Assembly (NCBI GenBank): GCA_002298145.1 | Contig: DBMP01000024.1 | Coordinates: 89,184 to 153,183 of the forward strand | Origin: Spartobacteria bacterium UBA695 | GTDB taxonomy: Bacteria > Verrucomicrobiota > Verrucomicrobiia > Chthoniobacterales > Chthoniobacteraceae | Direction: 5' to 3' | Length of the DNA: 64,000 nucleotides | Shown: positions 1-8,394 of the stretch, in pieces | Numbering within the stretch: position 1 is the stretch's first letter | Layout: the number at the start of each line of letters is the position of its first letter | Notes under the pieces: model-generated | The model's input: only the letters and a program-made list of their open reading frames with translations | What the model was told of the DNA's origin: nothing | The model's database searches: none | Position numbers and translations under genes: made by a program

Positions 1-1239
1 TACGTTGAACGCGTCAATATCAGCGGCAACACTCGTACCAAGGACAAGGTGATCCGCCGCGAACTGTTGCTCGGGCCTGGCGAACTTTACAATTCTGTCG
101 CCGCCGACGCCAGCAAGCAGCGGTTGCAGAACCTCAACTACTTCGAACGCGTTGACGTTTTCCCGTCCGACACCCTGGCCGCGGGCCGCAAGGACATGAA
201 CGTGGTCGTGAGCGAGAAAAAGACCGGTTCGCTCAACTTCGGCGCCGGGTACAGCACGGTGGATAGCATCCTCGGCTTCGTCGAACTCTCGCAGAGCAAT
301 TTCGACATCACCAACTGGCCGAACTTTACCGGTGGCGGCGAGCGCTTCCGGGCCCGCGCCCAGGTGGGCTCCGAGCGGAAGGACTTTACGGTTTCCCTTA
401 CCGAGCCGTACTTCCTGGACTACCAGCTGGCCGTTGGCGGCGAACTTTTCTGGCGCGAGGCCGATTACCTCAGCAGCGTCTACAACCAGCGCAACTACGG
501 CTTCAACATCTTTACCCGCAAGGCCATTACCGACCGCCTTTCCTGGCGCGTGGATTACCGGCTGGAGGAAATTGATATTTACAACGTTTCGGACAGCGAT
601 GTTTCCAACACCATCCGCGAGGACGCTGGCAATCACCTCAAGAGCCAGATTACGCCTTCGCTGGTTTACGATACCCGCGACAGTGTTTTCCTGACCCGCC
701 GGGGCACGCGGGCTGAGCTTTCCGCCTATGTCGCGGGCGGCCCGCTGGGGGGCAACGATAACATTTACGGCGGTGACCTTACCGCATCCCACTACGTTTC
801 CCTGCCGTGGGATACCATCCTTACCCTTTCGGGTGAGCTGGCTAGCGTGAACTACTTTTCCGGCAGCAACCACGTGCCGATCTTCGACCGCCTCTACCTG
901 GGTGGCTCCAATAACCTGCGCGGCTTCAAATTCCGCGATGTGGGCCCTCATGACGAGTATACTAACCCCATCGGCGGCGATTCCCTGGCCCGGGCCACGG
1001 CAGAATTTACCTACCCGATCATCGACCGTGTTCGCGGCGCCGTCTTCTATGATGCCGGTTACGTCAACGCCGATGCCGGGGACTTCAGCCCTGACAACGT
1101 GGCCTCCGACGTCGGTATCGGCATCCGGCTTGATTTGCCCATCGGCCCCATCCGGATCGACTACGGTTATCCGGTCAGCCACGGCGACTCAACCAATCAT
1201 GCCGGACACTTTAATTTTAATATTGGCTACCAATTTTGA
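1..1239 (+). CDS. bamA: BamA, outer membrane protein assembly factor (3' part)
   Basis: The gene runs in from the left edge, so its N-terminus and most POTRA domains are missing. What remains begins in the last POTRA domain (VNISGNTRTKDKVIRRE) and continues through a complete Omp85 beta-barrel. The barrel contains the loop motif LRGFKFRDVGP, a match to the conserved (V/I)RGF motif, and ends in GYQF with the terminal Phe typical of outer-membrane barrels. BamA is the central pore of the BAM complex that folds and inserts outer-membrane proteins. The following skp and lpxD genes are its usual neighbours. Confidence 0.95.
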   Translation, partial: YVERVNISGNTRTKDKVIRRELLLGPGELYNSVAADASKQRLQNLNYFERVDVFPSDTLAAGRKDMNVVVSEKKTGSLNFGAGYSTVDSILGFVELSQSNFDITNWPNFTGGGERFRARAQVGSERKDFTVSLTEPYFLDYQLAVGGELFWREADYLSSVYNQRNYGFNIFTRKAITDRLSWRVDYRLEEIDIYNVSDSDVSNTIREDAGNHLKSQITPSLVYDTRDSVFLTRRGTRAELSAYVAGGPLGGNDNIYGGDLTASHYVSLPWDTILTLSGELASVNYFSGSNHVPIFDRLYLGGSNNLRGFKFRDVGPHDEYTNPIGGDSLARATAEFTYPIIDRVRGAVFYDAGYVNADAGDFSPDNVASDVGIGIRLDLPIGPIRIDYGYPVSHGDSTNHAGHFNFNIGYQF

Positions 1240-1289
1240 ACGGATTACCGTTTCGGCAGTCATAGCATAGACCACACTGATTTCTTATC

Positions 1290-1928
1290 ATGAAACTGAA
1301 CCTGATCCTTCCCGCCCTCGCGGCCGTTGCCCTCATCTCCGCCGCTCCAATGGCCCAAGCCGACGTTAAAATCGGCTATGTGGACATGAATCGTATTTTC
1401 AACAACTACTACAAGACGGAGCAAGCCAAGAAGCGGGTTGACGAAGCCCAGGCGGTTGCCCAGAAGGAGTTGCAGGACCGGGCCGATGTCTTCAACAAGA
1501 ACCTCTCCGAGGTCAAGAAGCTCAACGACGACATCAGCAAGCCCGAGCTGAGCAAAGACGCCAAGGAGAAGAAGACCAAGGACCGCGACCTCAAAGCCGA
1601 GGACGTGAAGCGCCAGGAAAAGGACATCATGGAGCTCCGCCAGAAGCGCCTCAAAGAACTGCAAGAGCAGGCGGCTCGCATGCGCTCCGGTATCGTTGAG
1701 GAAATCCGCAAGGTGATCGCCGACAAGGTGAAGGCCGAGCAGTATGACCTCGTGCTCGATAAATCGGGCCTGACCTCCAACGGTATCGAAGTGGTTCTCT
1801 ATTCCCGTGAGGCGGCCGATTTCAGCGACGATATCATCAAGGCGCTGAACAAGAACAAGGACGCGGCGGCGGCTTCTGCCTCTCCCTCCGACGCTCCCAA
1901 GGCGGCTGATCCTCTCAAGGCCAAATAG
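1290..1928 (+). CDS. skp: Skp/OmpH family periplasmic chaperone
   Basis: A 212-residue protein with a signal peptide (MKLNLILPALAAV..., cleavage expected after AQA near residue 24). The mature start VKIGYVDMNRIFNNY is typical of OmpH/Skp. Residues about 45-150 are highly charged and form a coiled coil, as in the Skp tentacles. The C-terminal tail is Ala/Ser/Pro rich and longer than in E. coli. Skp holds unfolded outer-membrane proteins in the periplasm and passes them to BamA, encoded 50 bp upstream. The stop codon overlaps the GTG start of lpxD by one base, so the genes are cotranscribed and probably translationally coupled. Confidence 0.93.
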   Translation: MKLNLILPALAAVALISAAPMAQADVKIGYVDMNRIFNNYYKTEQAKKRVDEAQAVAQKELQDRADVFNKNLSEVKKLNDDISKPELSKDAKEKKTKDRDLKAEDVKRQEKDIMELRQKRLKELQEQAARMRSGIVEEIRKVIADKVKAEQYDLVLDKSGLTSNGIEVVLYSREAADFSDDIIKALNKNKDAAAASASPSDAPKAADPLKAK

Positions 1929-2959
1929 TGCAGACCACCGTTGAAGAACTCGCAGCCCTAGTGGGGGGACGTGTTGTCGGCGGTGACGGAAAGGCTCCCA
2001 TCACGGGTGTAGCCTCCGTTTCCGATGCCGCTGCCGGGGATATTACCTTTTTCGGCAATGCGAAATACCTTCCTGCTTTAAGGGCCAGCAGCGCTACGTG
2101 CGCGCTGGTTCCGGAAGATTTTGCCGAGGTCATCGCGCCGACGCAGATCCAGGTGGCCAACCCGTCGCTCGCCTTTTCCAAGGTGGTGACGCAGTTTGCT
2201 CCCGCGCCTATTGAGTATCTGCCGGGGATTCATCCCTCGGCGGTGATCGATCCCACGGCGCGCATCGGCGGGGAGGTTACGATCCAGGCCCATGTGGTGA
2301 TCGAAGCGGGAGCGGAGATCGGCGAGGGGACGTTCCTGGGCGCGAATGTCTACATCGGCCACGGAGCGCGGCTTGGCGCGGGCTGTAAAATTTACCCCAA
2401 TGTTTCGATTCGCGAGCGGTGTGTGCTCGGCGACCGCGTGGTGATCCATAGCGGCGCGGTGATCGGTAGCGACGGCTTCGGGTTCGAAATGAACAACGGC
2501 CGGTACGTTAAAATTCCGCAGATTGGGATCGTGCAGGTCGATAACGACGTCGAGATCGGGGCCAATACCACCATCGACCGGGCCCGCTTTGGCCGGACGT
2601 GGATCGGCGAGGGGACCAAGATCGACAACTTGGTGCAGATCGCGCACAACGTGGTGATCGGCAAGCACAGCATCCTGGTTTCGCAGGTTGGTATTTCCGG
2701 CAGCAGCCGCGTGGGCAACTATGCCACGCTCGCGGGCCAAGTCGGCGTGGTGGGGCACATCGAGATCGGCGACCAGGCCATCGTGGCCGCCAAGAGCGGG
2801 GTGAGCAAGAGCATCCCGGCCAAGGAGATGTGGTGGGGGTCACCCGCCAGCCCCATTCATGAAGCGAAGGAACGCGTGGCCTACGTCAAACGCATTCCCA
2901 AACTTATTGAACGCGTCAAGCGGCTCGAAGATCGGGCTGCCGGTCGCGCTGCGGACTAA
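1928..2959 (+). CDS. lpxD: LpxD, UDP-3-O-acylglucosamine N-acyltransferase
   Basis: A 343-residue enzyme of lipid A synthesis that transfers a 3-hydroxyacyl chain from ACP to the glucosamine 2-amino group. It has the LpxD-type N-terminal uridine-binding domain (TVEELAALVGG), then a long left-handed beta-helix of hexapeptide repeats, and a short C-terminal helix (IERVKRLEDR). The catalytic His is visible in KIDNLVQIAHNVVIG, at about residue 240. The GTG start shares its G with the TAG stop of skp. Length and motif order match the family, and the presence of LpxD implies an LPS-bearing outer membrane. Confidence 0.96.
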   Translation: MQTTVEELAALVGGRVVGGDGKAPITGVASVSDAAAGDITFFGNAKYLPALRASSATCALVPEDFAEVIAPTQIQVANPSLAFSKVVTQFAPAPIEYLPGIHPSAVIDPTARIGGEVTIQAHVVIEAGAEIGEGTFLGANVYIGHGARLGAGCKIYPNVSIRERCVLGDRVVIHSGAVIGSDGFGFEMNNGRYVKIPQIGIVQVDNDVEIGANTTIDRARFGRTWIGEGTKIDNLVQIAHNVVIGKHSILVSQVGISGSSRVGNYATLAGQVGVVGHIEIGDQAIVAAKSGVSKSIPAKEMWWGSPASPIHEAKERVAYVKRIPKLIERVKRLEDRAAGRAAD

Positions 2960-3047
2960 CTTAAAGTCAACGGGCTTTTTCCCCGGCCGGGGTTGACGAG
3001 CGGGCCGGGGCGTGCCAGCATTAGCTTTGCTCCTCCACCCCCCGCCG

Positions 3048-3554
3048 ATGAAATTCTTCCTCTTATTAGTCCCCGGGATTTTGTGTCTCTTCGGCGGGTG
3101 CGCCCAGACGGGGGCTGTTTTGGAGCGGGATCTTTTTGGCCCGCCGGTTCCGGGCAAGGTCCTCAAGGTGAAGACTACGGCCTATGTCGGCAGGCGCAAT
3201 GCCGTCGGACGATCCCTCCAATATGGGAAGGTGACCAGTGCGGCTTCAGACTGGTCGGTGTTTCCGCTGGGGACCCGGTTCCGGATGGTTGAAACAGGGG
3301 ACCGCTTCATTATCGACGATTACGGGTCGGCCATGGTCGGGACGCGTACGATCGACCTCTATATGCCGCATTCCCGGGCGATGCATGCGTGGGGGACGCG
3401 GGATGTGTATATCGAGATTGAGGAGTGGGGGTCGGCTCGCCGAAGCCTGGAGGTGCTTTCCCCACGCGAAAACGTGGGCTATGTCCGGCGGATGCTCACG
3501 GCGCTGCGCAAGCAATCGCACGGTATGCCAAAGCAGTTCCACAAGGTGGACTGA
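3048..3554 (+). CDS. 3D-domain lipoprotein (MltA/RlpA-like fold)
   Basis: About 168 residues. I chose the ATG at 3048 because it gives a clean lipoprotein signal peptide with the lipobox LFGGC. The mature part carries a 3D domain: TTAYVG, then PLGTRFRM, then FIIDDYGSAMVGTRTIDLYM with the conserved aspartates. This double-psi barrel is found at the active site of MltA-type lytic transglycosylases and in other wall-binding proteins. The likely role is in peptidoglycan binding or cleavage at the envelope, but the enzymatic activity is not proven. It lies just downstream of lpxD. Confidence 0.75.
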   Translation: MKFFLLLVPGILCLFGGCAQTGAVLERDLFGPPVPGKVLKVKTTAYVGRRNAVGRSLQYGKVTSAASDWSVFPLGTRFRMVETGDRFIIDDYGSAMVGTRTIDLYMPHSRAMHAWGTRDVYIEIEEWGSARRSLEVLSPRENVGYVRRMLTALRKQSHGMPKQFHKVD

Positions 3555-3701
3555 TGGGCTAAACGATAAAATCTCCGTATCCCCCCCGAGCGGCGTCGCT
3601 TGCCTCGGTGAATCCGGGGGCTTCGGTCATCGTTTTACCTACCCTAGGAATCCCCACGTTCTAGATGCTCTTTTTTGCGGGGGTTTGGTAGGATCCCGCC
3701 C

Positions 3702-4844
3702 ATGGATAATTTCGTTTTTAAGAACCCTACGGAAATTCTTTTTGGGCGCGGGATGATTGCCCAAATCACGGAACGTATTCCTGCTGAACGGCCGGTCCTT
3801 TTTCTTTACGGTGGCGGCTCCATTAAGCGTAATGGCGTTTACGATCAGGTTCGGGCGGCGCTGAAGGCGCACCAGGTGATTGAGTTTGGCGGCATCGAGG
3901 CGAACCCGGTTTATGAAACGTGTTTGAAGGCGGTGGATGAAGTCAAGGCGCACGGCGTCGGCTTCATCCTGGCGGTGGGGGGCGGTTCGGTGGTCGACGC
4001 GGCTAAGTTCATCGCGGCAGCGAGCCTCTACAAGGGGGAGGAGCCGTGGGAAATTTTGCTGACGGGTGGCGAGGAGATTCAGGCCGCGCTGCCGCTGGGG
4101 GCGGTGTTGACGCTGCCTGCAACGGGCTCGGAGTCGAATGGAAACGCGGTCATTTCGCGCCAGGCGACCCACGAGAAGCTGGCGCTGGCCTCCGGGCTGG
4201 TTTTCCCGGTGTTCTCGGTGCTGGACCCTGAAACGACGTTCACGCTGCCGAAAAAACAGGTGCGCAACGGGGTGGTCGATTCGTTTGTGCATGTGATGGA
4301 GCAATACCTGACGTTCCCGGTGTATGCGCCGTTGCAGGATCGTTTTTCGGAGTCGATTCTCCAGACGCTGGTGGAGGTCGGGCCGGTGACGCTCGCGGAA
4401 CCTCAAAATTACGACGCCCGCGCGGCGTTTATGTGGAGCGCGACGCTGGCCCTCAATACGCTGATCGCCTGCGGGGTGCCACAGGACTGGTCGACGCATA
4501 TGATCGGCCATGAGTTGACGGCATTCTATGGGCTGGATCATGCGGAGAGCCTGGCCATTGTGCTGCCCGGGGTGTGGGAGCGGGAGCTTGAGCACAAGGC
4601 GGCCAAGCTTGAACAGTACGGGGTGCGGGTCTGGGGGGTGCAGACGGCGCAGGCGGCGATTGCCGCGACGGAGCAGTTTTTCCAATCCCTCGGGATGCCG
4701 ACGCGCCTTTCGGATTACCAGATCGATGCGGAGGAGGCGGCGGAGAAGGTGCGGGCGCGTTTCACCGAGCGCGGGACGGTGCTGGGCGAGCACCAGGATC
4801 TAACTCCGGACGCGGTGGCGGCTATTCTGCGCTCCCGGGCGTAG
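3702..4844 (+). CDS. Iron-containing alcohol dehydrogenase (YqhD/butanol dehydrogenase-like)
   Basis: A 380-residue type III alcohol dehydrogenase. The start MDNFVFKNPTEILFGRG is typical of the BDH/YqhD branch. NAD(P) binding is shown by GGGSVVDAAKF and the substrate domain by LPATGSESNGNAVIS. Metal-ligand histidines are visible in DSFVHVMEQY and in HMIGHELTAFYGLDH. The usual reaction is NADPH-dependent reduction of aldehydes to alcohols, often in detoxification of reactive aldehydes. It stands alone, convergent with the exporter operon downstream. Confidence 0.9.
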   Translation: MDNFVFKNPTEILFGRGMIAQITERIPAERPVLFLYGGGSIKRNGVYDQVRAALKAHQVIEFGGIEANPVYETCLKAVDEVKAHGVGFILAVGGGSVVDAAKFIAAASLYKGEEPWEILLTGGEEIQAALPLGAVLTLPATGSESNGNAVISRQATHEKLALASGLVFPVFSVLDPETTFTLPKKQVRNGVVDSFVHVMEQYLTFPVYAPLQDRFSESILQTLVEVGPVTLAEPQNYDARAAFMWSATLALNTLIACGVPQDWSTHMIGHELTAFYGLDHAESLAIVLPGVWERELEHKAAKLEQYGVRVWGVQTAQAAIAATEQFFQSLGMPTRLSDYQIDAEEAAEKVRARFTERGTVLGEHQDLTPDAVAAILRSRA

Positions 4845-4875
4845 GCTTGGGGGCGGCCCAAAGCGGCGTTCCGGT

Positions 4876-6216
4876 TTATCCGTACCGGAGCGCCTCGATG
4901 GGATCGAGGGTGGAGGCTTTCCACGCCGGGTAGAGGCCGGAGATGACGCCGATGCCCACGGCGAAGCCAAAGGAGATCATGACGGCGCTAAAGGTGATGA
5001 TGGGGGCGTTTTCGACCGGGGAGAGGAGGACGAGGACTTGCACGACGCCGGTGGCGGCCAGGAGCCCAAGGATGCCGCCGATGACCCCGATGACGCCGCT
5101 CTCGACGACGATCTGTACGAAAATATCGTGCCGCCGGGCACCGATGGCCCGCCGGACGCCGATTTCGCGGATGCGCTCGGTGATGCTCGCGAGCATGATG
5201 TTGGTGATGCCGATGCCGCCGACGAGCAGGCTGATGCCTGCGATGAGGCTGCCGCTGGTGCGGGTCGCGCGGATGCTGCTCTCGATGTTATCGAACCATT
5301 CTTCGCGGGTGTCGAAGCCGAAGTCGTCGATGCCGCGGTGGGTCCGGTCGAGGATGGAACGGACTTGGGTGAGGGTTTCGTCAAAGAGGGCGATGTCGGC
5401 GACGCGGAAGGAAAGGCGGTCGAGCTTGCGGTTGGGGCTGCCGTCGGCGTTGGAGGCGGTGCGGAAGTCGTTGAAATAGGTGCTGTAGGGGACGGCGATA
5501 CAGTGGTTTTTTTCCCAGAACTGGTCGTACTGGCGCATTTTCTTTTTCGTTTTGCCCATGCGGGCCATGCGGCGCTTGAGCTGGGCGTCGCTGACGCCTG
5601 CTTCGCGTTTGCGCTTGGCGGCGTTGCTTTCGTAGTGCTTGAGGATGCCGACGATGCGGTAGGGGACGCCCATGATGCGGATGCTTTCGCCGATGGGGCG
5701 GTAGCTGGGGTTCTCGGGCCAGAGTTCGCCGGGGATGTCGGAGCCGATGACGACGACACGGTTGACTTGGTCGATGTCGTTCTGTGCGAGCAGGCGGCCC
5801 TCTTCCAGTTCGAGGATGCCCAGCTCGAAGTAGCCGGGCGAGGTGCCGATGGCTTTGAGCCGGAGGGTTTTGTTGTCCCGGCTGATCGGCATGCCTTGGT
5901 TCATTTCGGGGACTACGAGGTCGACCAGTGAGGCTCCTTTTTCGAGCGCGGCGACGTCGTCCATGGTGCGGCCGGGGGAGAGGAAGGCGAGGTCTTGCTT
6001 TTCTTCGGAGGGCTCTTTGTTATTCACCTCTACGCGCTGTACGCCACCGCTGGCGGCGAGCATTTCGCGCATGCCTCGGGCGACGCCTTCGGTGAGGGCG
6101 AACATGGAGAGCAGGCTGGCGACGCCGAGGATGATCCCGAGCATGGTCAGGAAGCTGCGGAATTTGTGGGCGCCGATTTCTTTGAGCCCGATGATGAGGC
6201 CAAACCAGAAGTTCAC
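4876..6216 (-). CDS. MacB-like ABC transporter permease
   Basis: A 446-residue inner-membrane protein with the MacB layout: one N-terminal helix (FRSFLTMLGIILGVASLLSM), a large periplasmic domain, and three C-terminal helices of the FtsX fold (GSLIAGISLLVGGIGITNIM; the signature REIGVRRAIGARR; a final GLYPAWKASTLDPIEALRYG). The ATPase is a separate gene whose stop overlaps this start by 4 bp (ATGA). The periplasmic domain holds an unusual strongly basic stretch at about residues 200-230. With the adaptor upstream it forms a MacA-MacB-type machine that pushes a substrate from the periplasm through an outer-membrane channel. The substrate is unknown. Confidence 0.9.
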   Translation of the reverse strand: MNFWFGLIIGLKEIGAHKFRSFLTMLGIILGVASLLSMFALTEGVARGMREMLAASGGVQRVEVNNKEPSEEKQDLAFLSPGRTMDDVAALEKGASLVDLVVPEMNQGMPISRDNKTLRLKAIGTSPGYFELGILELEEGRLLAQNDIDQVNRVVVIGSDIPGELWPENPSYRPIGESIRIMGVPYRIVGILKHYESNAAKRKREAGVSDAQLKRRMARMGKTKKKMRQYDQFWEKNHCIAVPYSTYFNDFRTASNADGSPNRKLDRLSFRVADIALFDETLTQVRSILDRTHRGIDDFGFDTREEWFDNIESSIRATRTSGSLIAGISLLVGGIGITNIMLASITERIREIGVRRAIGARRHDIFVQIVVESGVIGVIGGILGLLAATGVVQVLVLLSPVENAPIITFSAVMISFGFAVGIGVISGLYPAWKASTLDPIEALRYG

Positions 6217-6962
6217 GGCTGGGCCTCCTCGCCTTTTTGCGGGGTCGGGTGGGATACGAGTAGCGGCGCGGTCTGGGATTTGGCGGCCTCGACGCCGACG
6301 CGGATGCGCCCGTCGCGCATTTCGATGCGCCGGGGCAGGCGGGAGGCGATGTTGTTGTCGTGGGTGACGATGACGATGGTGCAGCCGCTCTCGGCGAGTT
6401 CGCGGAAGAGGGTGAGGATCGTTTCGCCGGTTTTGGAGTCGAGGTTGCCGGTGGGCTCGTCGGCGAAGACGATTTTTGGGTTATTCACAATCGCTCGCGC
6501 GATGGCGACGCGCTGGCACTGGCCGCCGCTGAGCTGGAGCGGGGTGTTGTACATGCGGTGGCCGAGGTCGACGCGCTCGATGGCGGCGATGGCCCGCTCG
6601 CGCCGTACTTTGGCGCTGACTCCGGCGTAGACCATGGGCAGTTCGACGTTGTGGAGGACGTCGAGCTTGGGCAGGAGGTTGAAGGCCTGGAAGACGAAGC
6701 CGATTTTCGAGTTCCGCATTCTGGAGAGCTGGTCGTCGGTGGCGTTGGAGACGTCGACGCCGTCGATAAGGAGGCTGCCGCTGGTGGGGGTGTCGAGGCA
6801 GCCCAGAAGGTGCATTAGGGTCGATTTCCCGGAGCCGCTGGGGCCGATGATGCAGAGGAATTCGCCAGCGTCGATGGTGAGCGATACGCCGTCGAGGGCG
6901 GCGATGTCCTGGTCGCCGACGTGGTAGATTTTGCGAATGTCGCGGAGTTCAACGAGGGCCAT
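6213..6962 (-). CDS. MacB/LolD-type ABC transporter ATP-binding protein
   Basis: A 249-residue ABC ATPase with Walker A (GPSGSGKST), signature (LSGGQCQRVAIARA), Walker B (IVFADEPTGNLDSKTGE) and switch His (VTHDNN). The NLDS stretch after Walker B is typical of the MacB/LolD/FtsE group. It lies between the adaptor gene (31 bp upstream) and the permease, which it overlaps by 4 bp. It should power the exporter encoded by these three genes. The C-terminal tail of about 20 residues beyond the core (LVSHPTPQKGEEAQP) is not conserved. Confidence 0.92.
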   Translation of the reverse strand: MALVELRDIRKIYHVGDQDIAALDGVSLTIDAGEFLCIIGPSGSGKSTLMHLLGCLDTPTSGSLLIDGVDVSNATDDQLSRMRNSKIGFVFQAFNLLPKLDVLHNVELPMVYAGVSAKVRRERAIAAIERVDLGHRMYNTPLQLSGGQCQRVAIARAIVNNPKIVFADEPTGNLDSKTGETILTLFRELAESGCTIVIVTHDNNIASRLPRRIEMRDGRIRVGVEAAKSQTAPLLVSHPTPQKGEEAQP

Positions 6963-6993
6963 GGCTGGGGAGGCGGGGGGGCTGAAACGAGCG

Positions 6994-8097
6994 TTAGCCC
7001 TTTTTCTCCAGGACGCGGGGTTCTACGGTGAGGATCTGGTCGCCGGGTTTGAGGCCTTCTTTGACTTCGGCGTAGTCCAGGGCTGCGACGCCGACGGTGA
7101 CTTCCTGTTCGCGCGGGACGCCGTTTTCGATGAGGTAGACGACTTGTTTGTCGTTGCGGCCTTTGAAGACGGCGGAAACGGGGATGGCGATGGCTTGGTC
7201 GGCGTGGGCGACGGGGACGGCCAGGTTGACCATCATGCCGGGCCGCAGGCGCGCGCTGGGTTTGAGGATGGCGGCCTGGACTTGGAAGCCTTTGACGCTG
7301 TTTTTGATTGTGGCCACGGGGGCGATGAAGCTGATGCGGGCGTCCATGGTTTCCTGTTTGATGGATTCCATGCGCACGGTGACGACTTGCTTGAGGCTGA
7401 GCCGCGCGACGTCGACTTGGTTGACGTTGGTGGTGACGAGGAGCTTGGAGAGGTCGGCTATGGTCAGGAGCGTGGTGCCGGAGTTGACGCTGCCCGCGGC
7501 GACGACGACCTGGCCTTCGATGACTTGGACTTGCAGGACGGTGCCGTCGATGGCGGCGACGAGGCGGCTTTTGGTGATCTGGTCTTCGGCGCTTTGCAGT
7601 TTGCGCTGGGATTTGGAGAGTTCGTTTTTGGCGATGGCGAGGTCGCTCTCGAGGTTGTCGAAGGATTCCTTGGTGATCAGCTTGGCTTTGAAGAGTTCCT
7701 TGCCGCGGTTGAAGTTGTGCATGGCGCGATCGACGCTGAGCTGGCAGCCGGTGACTTCGGCGACGGCGGAGGCCTTGGAGTTCTGGAGATCGGTGTCGTC
7801 GATTTCGGCGAGTAATTGCCCGGCTTTGACTTGTTGGCCGGGTTCGACGTGGAGGGCTTTGACTTTGCCGCCGACTTCGGACTTTACCTCAAGCTGAAAC
7901 TCGGGGGCGACGTCTCCGGAGACTTCGATGGAGTAGTCGATGTTACGGCGCTCGGCGGTGGCGAGGTATTCTTCCGGGATGGCGGTTTTGCTGGGACCTG
8001 CGATTTTTTGCCAGTATGCACCCAGAGCGTTGCGGCTGAACCAGAGGGTCAGCACCACAACGACGAAGGCTAGGAGTATAAGGGGGGCCTTTTTCAT
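6994..8097 (-). CDS. MacA/HlyD-type periplasmic adaptor (membrane fusion protein)
   Basis: About 367 residues from the ATG at 8097. I preferred this start over upstream in-frame codons because it puts the membrane anchor (ILLAFVVVVLTLWFS) at the N-terminus. Next come a biotinyl-lipoyl half (GGKVKALHVEPGQQVKAGQL), a coiled-coil hairpin (about residues 105-165), and the second lipoyl half (VAAIDGTVLQVQVIEGQVV). Beta-barrel and membrane-proximal domains end in GDQILTVEPRVLEKK. It links the inner-membrane ABC pump to an outer-membrane channel, for which there is no gene nearby. First gene of the exporter operon. Confidence 0.92.
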   Translation of the reverse strand: MKKAPLILLAFVVVVLTLWFSRNALGAYWQKIAGPSKTAIPEEYLATAERRNIDYSIEVSGDVAPEFQLEVKSEVGGKVKALHVEPGQQVKAGQLLAEIDDTDLQNSKASAVAEVTGCQLSVDRAMHNFNRGKELFKAKLITKESFDNLESDLAIAKNELSKSQRKLQSAEDQITKSRLVAAIDGTVLQVQVIEGQVVVAAGSVNSGTTLLTIADLSKLLVTTNVNQVDVARLSLKQVVTVRMESIKQETMDARISFIAPVATIKNSVKGFQVQAAILKPSARLRPGMMVNLAVPVAHADQAIAIPVSAVFKGRNDKQVVYLIENGVPREQEVTVGVAALDYAEVKEGLKPGDQILTVEPRVLEKKG

Positions 8098-8325
8098 CGA
8101 ACTAGTGACTAAAGCATAGATAGGCCCCAAGGGGAATGCTTTCGTTCGAGAAAAAGTCGCCCCTTTTTTGGCTATTTGCTTTAAGTTGCTCATTTGGCGG
8201 GGGGGGTAAACAGACAGCCCTCGCTTCGAGTTCGACTGCTGGTTTGGATGCTTCTCCAGATTTCGAATAGCTCGCTTGTGGTTCAATCCCGGCAGCATCC
8301 GGGCAAGAAAAGCGCGAACGGATCA

Positions 8326-8394
8326 AGGCGGCGTGCGAAGCCGACGCTATCGCGCGGTAGCGCGAGAAGGTCCAGCGCTTGCGCTGGCTACGCT
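8326..8394. repeat. Interspersed palindromic element, copy 1
   Basis: This stretch shares a perfect 27-base core (8338-8364) with 25240-25266, in the same orientation. It contains two hairpins: an imperfect one around CGCTATCGCGCGGTAGCG and a perfect one, CCAGCG-CTTG-CGCTGG (8371-8386). The stop codon of the minus-strand hydrolase gene (8388-8390) lies inside the right edge. The rest of the gap 8098-8387 shows no supported gene. Confidence 0.75.

Noticed and set aside
8268..8340. tRNA-like stretch with GTTCAATCCC
   Set aside because: The surrounding bases do not form a T-stem, acceptor or anticodon arm.
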